Shown here: piece by piece, positions 60,101 to 64,000 of the stretch
How the letters are laid out: every line of letters starts with the position of its first letter
How positions within the stretch are numbered: the stretch's first letter is position 1
DNA from: Escallonia rubra
Lineage: Eukaryota > Streptophyta > Magnoliopsida > Escalloniales > Escalloniaceae
DNA: 64,000 nucleotides
Assembly: GCA_033065855.1 (NCBI GenBank)
Contig: JAVXUO010003193.1
Location: 124,001 to 188,000, forward strand
Direction of reading: 5' to 3'
The notes under the pieces: model-generated
Told to the model about the DNA's origin: nothing
What the model saw: only the letters and a program-made list of their open reading frames with translations
Databases searched by the model: none
Translations under genes and position numbers: made by a program

Positions 60101-62118
60101 AAAGTGAAGGAGGTAGCAAAATTAAGTACAAAATAAAACCCCAAAGGCAACTTTATCGGATAAAAAACAAATGAGGCAACCATAAATATCTGAGCCAAAT
60201 CCCGAATATGAACTCGCCGACATATAAAAGATGCTGTAGTCGATTTTCAGAAATTCTCTTCGAACCAGAAACAAAAGAGAAGAAGAAGGCTCAAGAACAA
60301 TGCTTGAAGCTGAAAACATTACACCAAAATCAGCAGTTGAAGTGCAGATCAATGGTATCCACTGGCTATAATCTTCAATCGGCTCATTACCCATTTATAT
60401 ACCAAGAGGCAACAAATACACTTTCAGGGACTGAACATTACCATATTTAGCTTCCACATAATATACAAACTAAAAGACCAGCATATTCCAATCAAAAGTT
60501 TGAGGTAAGGTACCTGACCCATGTCGCCAAGCATAAGGTCCCCATCAACCTCCCGCTCCAAGGCAATGTCTAGCATCAAAACTTGTTGTTAAACAAACAT
60601 CTATACGTATATACATGCACAGAAATATATAGAGAGAGGGGGAGGGGGAGAGATAGTTATAATGACGCTTAATCTTCAAGCTAATATAAACTAGAAAATT
60701 CGCATACTAAGCATCGACTGCGCTATATCTAATCCAATCCACTGGTGCCCATGCTCAGACAACGTCTCACCACTAAGCCCTGATCCACAACCTATAAAAC
60801 ACAAAAAAAATTCCAGATTCCCTGTTAATTTCTTTCCGGGAAGGCACGGCTTTTGCACAGCCACTAAATTACCTAGAAAGAAACCAAAGTGAATAGCATT
60901 ATTTAAGGCCTAAAAGGCAATACTTGTGATATACCAAGACCATGACTCAATAAATGAGCTAATAACAAACTATTTACGTTACTTTGGAGCTCTATTGATA
61001 GCTCTAGCCTCTTTGTTTTAGTGGTCACGTTCTCGAAACACAATAAAATCGTCAATTACATTTGATTTTCCCCTTCAACCGTCTGCGGGTCTAGGATATA
61101 ACTTTGCACTCAATAATGAAGAATGACGATAATCAGGACTCATTAAAAAAATCAAAATCCACTCGTGGAAAAATCCCTTAGTATCATGTAAACACTGAAT
61201 CAAACTCAAATAGCAATAGCAGATTGTATTCGAATCGTTTGAACAATTCAAGCTATGACAAAAACAATGAGAAAAGTCGGCGCTTACATGTACCAAATCT
61301 ATCCTAGGAACAAGCAAAAGTCAGATGGGGACAATCTAATGGAACCGAGAGAGTACTAAACTATGTTTTGTCTACACCAACTAAGATACTAGTAACTCTT
61401 TACTTGGAAGAAAAAGAATGCTAAAATTACTCGTCTGAGTCTATCGAGTACCCCATTTTATGCCAAAATTCAAATCACCCACATAGCTTATTAACTACAT
61501 GGAAAAAAAGTTTCAACTTCAGCCGTCACACACTAATAACAAGACTGCAGAGAAATTCAATAGTCTAAGTACTTTTGCGACAAAATTCATATGCCTACAA
61601 ACACACACCCCATATACATATCAGGAAGCACACTTTAAGTCAAAATTCAAATGACCCATATAACTTATCAGCAAAATCTCGATTTTGTTGTCAGAGTCAA
61701 ACTATATTTGCTACAAATTTCCTTAGCGTAAGGACACAAACAGAAACACGGAAACACGCACGCACGCCCACACACACACACACACTCTACACAGAGGGAG
61801 AGAAATGAGAATTACCAACGTCAAGGAGTAATCTTGGGACACCATCATCAGGTAAAGCAAGAAGCTCCATTGCTCTCTCTGAAAGTTGCGCCTTTTTTGT
61901 TTCACACAGACACGCACAACAAAAAAGTAAATAAAAGCAAAGTTGCAAGTAAAGGGGCATAACAGAGAGAGATGCCAAAGTATATGGATACACAAAATCA
62001 GACAGTGTGTTTGTACCTGGATATCGATGATACGAGAGGAGGAAGTGTACTTGCGGGCTTCGGCGTCGTCGTAGAATATCTCCGGCGGCGCCTGTAGCTC
62101 TGGCCTCGACGTCGACAT
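54142..62118 (-). CDS. RID2: 18S rRNA (guanine-N7)-methyltransferase, RID2/Bud23 family
   Basis: Nine minus-strand exons join in frame with GT-AG borders: 62118-62017, 61891-61816, 60791-60708, 60569-60514, 59025-58969, 55283-55234, 55126-54974, 54567-54435 and 54306-54142. They encode 291 residues, the usual family size. Start [18 protein letters not shown] matches the family. The SAM-binding motif I is LLLDVGCGSG (residues 55-64, across intron 2). LMLGDMGQ and [14 protein letters not shown] follow. The C-terminal 54 residues are strongly basic ([22 protein letters not shown]), fitting nuclear and nucleolar entry and RNA binding. The enzyme methylates one guanine of 18S rRNA and is needed for small-subunit maturation with a Trm112-type partner. 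No lesion is seen. Intron 5 is 3.7 kb. A hAT element sits 372 bases upstream of the ATG. Confidence 0.95.
55284..58968 (-). other. RID2 intron 5 (3.7 kb)
   Basis: No gene is supported within it. 55615-57165 is duplicated at 35725-37284. At 57090-57250 the phrase CCTCTC.TCTCA..TTTGGTGGG recurs after about 120 bases, each copy followed by TTCATGGAG. At 58390-58485, ATACTAGAGCATTTCAAA occurs three times. On the minus strand a sequence close to a methionine-tRNA primer site (TGGTATCAGATCAAC) lies at 58231-58245, but no LTR pair was found around it. Confidence 0.7.
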
Positions 62119-62489
62119 CTTGATATTTTGGGAAAGATTGGAAAAACCCTAAAACCTTCAAGCCCTCTCGAATTGAACTACAGCTTCACGATGTCCGTGT
62201 GTGAAGGCCGTGTGACATATAATTTGGCATGAAATTATGTCTTCGAGTATTTACAGTTCTCACCCACTTGAAAAGGTAATTTAGCACGTTAAACTTAAGT
62301 TGACATATCATACTACCTTGCACTAAATTATATACAATTAAAAAAAAAATTACCCACACGAAGAAAACGATCGCCAAAATCTTACGCTTTTCGCAAGCGA
62401 AAGCGAGCTTGGATTCTAGTTTTCCTATGCAATTTTATTATTTTGCGGTGTTTTTAAATCACAGAGAGAACCACTCAACTACCGACGCG

Positions 62490-63913
62490 TAGGGCTGTAT
62501 ACGAACCGACTTCGAGCCGAATATCGGTATGTTCGAACTCGGTTCGTTTAAGTTTTGGTATGTTCGAGCTCAGCTCGTGTTCGTTAAGAGTAAAAAATCG
62601 ATGTTCGAACTCGGCTCGAGTTCGTGACTGTCAAACTCGGGCTCGACTCGCTCAACTCATTTAACAATACGAGTTGATCTCGAGTTCGAAAATTCGGCTC
62701 GTGTTCGAGTTCAACTTAACAAATCCCTACATCTGCATAAAAAAAATTCCCAAATCCTTTAAACCAATCAACATCCAACAAATCCGTACATCTGCACACA
62801 AAAAAATCCCCAAATCCTTCAATCTAATCAAACTAAAATGAATCCAAAACGATTTTATAAAAGATACATGAGGGATGCACTGATGCAGAATAAAAAACAC
62901 TACAAATTAAAAGAGATCTTGGAGATCTTGATCGATTGGTGAATGACGATGAAAACAAATAAACAAGATGATGCATGCGCCGGCGACGGGGAGAGGATGA
63001 CTTCGAAGACATGCGATGATGGCATCGTTGACAGGCGGAGACGCATCATAGATGGCGTTGTTGACGGCGTCGAAGGCCTGATGTGCATGCATGGAGAGTC
63101 ATCGCACACCTCCGTTGTAAGAGGCATCTGCCGATGTATCTGAGGCCGCCAAAGATCGCCTCAGTAAACTCGGGTGGGGTCGATTGAGGCGTCTTATCAC
63201 GATGCTTCCCTAGAGTGGTAGCCAAAATAATGGCTGAATTTTCTTCTTCAATGTAAAGTGGGGGGAGAGAGAGAGAGAGAGAGAAGGGGGGATATGTGGG
63301 ATCTGTGAGGCGTTGTTGAGTGTGTGAGAGATCAGACGACTTTGGCGGTGGTGGTCTGGCCGGCGGTGTTCTTGTGTGATGAGAGAGAGAGGGGGATGAG
63401 GGTGCTTGACTGTTCGAGTATCTGAGAGAAGGAGGTGGTGTGAGCGGTGGTCTGGCGGCGGAGTAAGGGTGTGGTCTGGCAGGCGGCGTGGGGTGTGGTA
63501 TGGCCGGCGGTATTCCGATGAGAGAGGGGCACGGGTGTCTGTTGAGACTTGAGTTGAGTGAGTGTGATAAGAAGGGAAATGAATTTGGTGATAGAGAAAG
63601 CCATAGAGGATAAGTGATCCAAATGCTTCCACGTCTCATCACATGTCCCAATACACAGATATTTTTCATTTTCAATTGAGTATAAACGAACGGATGTTCG
63701 TTTATAGGACTCGGCTCGTGTTCGGCTCGTTAAATAAACGAGTCATCTTGTTCACAAACATTAATAAACAAACATCATTATGTTCAAACTCGGCTCGTTT
63801 AATAAATGAACACTAAAATTGTGTTCGTGTTCGGTTCACTTATTACATGAACGAGTTTTAGAGAGAACGAACATCGAACTGTTCGTGAACAACTATGTTC
63901 ATTTACAGCCCTA
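62490..63913. mobile_element. hAT-type non-autonomous element, copy 2
   Basis: The element begins TAGGGCTGTATACGAACCGA and ends TTCATTTACAGCCCTA, near-perfect inverted repeats at the tips. The flanks CCGACGCG (62482-62489) and CCGGCGAC (63914-63921) are only a weak 8-base duplication. It matches copy 1 (21971-23169) in both arms and in the GA-rich middle but is about 225 bases longer. Overlapping minus-strand frames at 63046-63675 arise from low-complexity sequence and show no domain. After 63921 nothing is recognised. Confidence 0.82.
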
Positions 63914-64000
63914 CCGGCGACACGTGACATTCATTCCCTTTGTTTATACCTCCTTTTGAGTAGTTAGATGTATAGTGAGTGGAGATTTCAAATGGTTCGG

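Noticed and set aside
63046..63675. 209-residue minus-strand frame and overlapping partners in the hAT element
   Set aside because: Low-complexity P, H and S-rich translation of GA-rich repeats. It overlaps frames in other phases, and the other hAT copy does not preserve it.
1..64000. tRNA, rRNA or other structured RNA genes
   Set aside because: No cloverleaf with A and B boxes and no rRNA-like sequence was recognised by reading; a tRNAscan or Rfam search would settle this.

Overview
The window is nuclear DNA of a flowering plant, very likely a eudicot. The evidence is a class III terpene synthase exon layout, GT-AG introns, BAHD acyltransferases, an 18S rRNA methyltransferase gene of the RID2/Bud23 family, Copia, LINE, hAT, CACTA and Helitron elements, and low GC with AT and GA microsatellites. 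I cannot name the species.

Layout. 1-2.3 kb: 3' part of a CACTA-type (Ptta/En/Spm) transposase-like gene, a MITE and a CACTA end. 3.0-6.5 kb: an intact BAHD acyltransferase gene (plus strand) with its duplicated 3' flank. 6.5-8.6 kb: non-coding sequence with C-runs and a 7-copy minisatellite. 8.9-20.5 kb: a TPS-g-like terpene synthase on the minus strand. Six exons are clear, and a probable first exon with a plastid-targeting peptide lies 8 kb upstream. The long first intron holds a tandem duplication and a 6.4-kb Helitron whose empty site is preserved in the neighbouring duplicate. 21.9-24 kb: a second Helitron-family piece split by a hAT element. 24.4-34.3 kb: a three-level nest, a probable Gypsy-type solo LTR holding a hAT element holding a gag-only Copia element (TR-GAG type). 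34.3-37.3 kb: a truncated third copy of the BAHD 3' flank plus RID2 fragments. 37.3-41.2 kb: a second copy of the transposase-like gene between AT-rich repeats in inverted orientation. 41.2-48.8 kb: a LINE reverse transcriptase remnant (minus) split by a degenerate Copia element. 49.2-51.9 kb: a BAHD pseudogene (minus) and a second intact BAHD gene (plus). 54.1-62.1 kb: a complete nine-exon RID2 gene (minus). 62.5-63.9 kb: another copy of the hAT element just upstream of RID2.

The host genes form three groups: two intact BAHD genes and one broken copy, one terpene synthase, and the housekeeping RID2 gene. BAHD and terpene synthase genes lying close together could act in one specialised pathway, but the sequence alone does not show this. 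Most of the rest is layered transposable elements. Insertion order can be read from target-site duplications and from reading frames that resume across insertions. The most unusual observation is in the gag-only Copia LTR: three exact matches to the plant MSA (G2/M-phase, MYB3R) consensus upstream of its TATA box.
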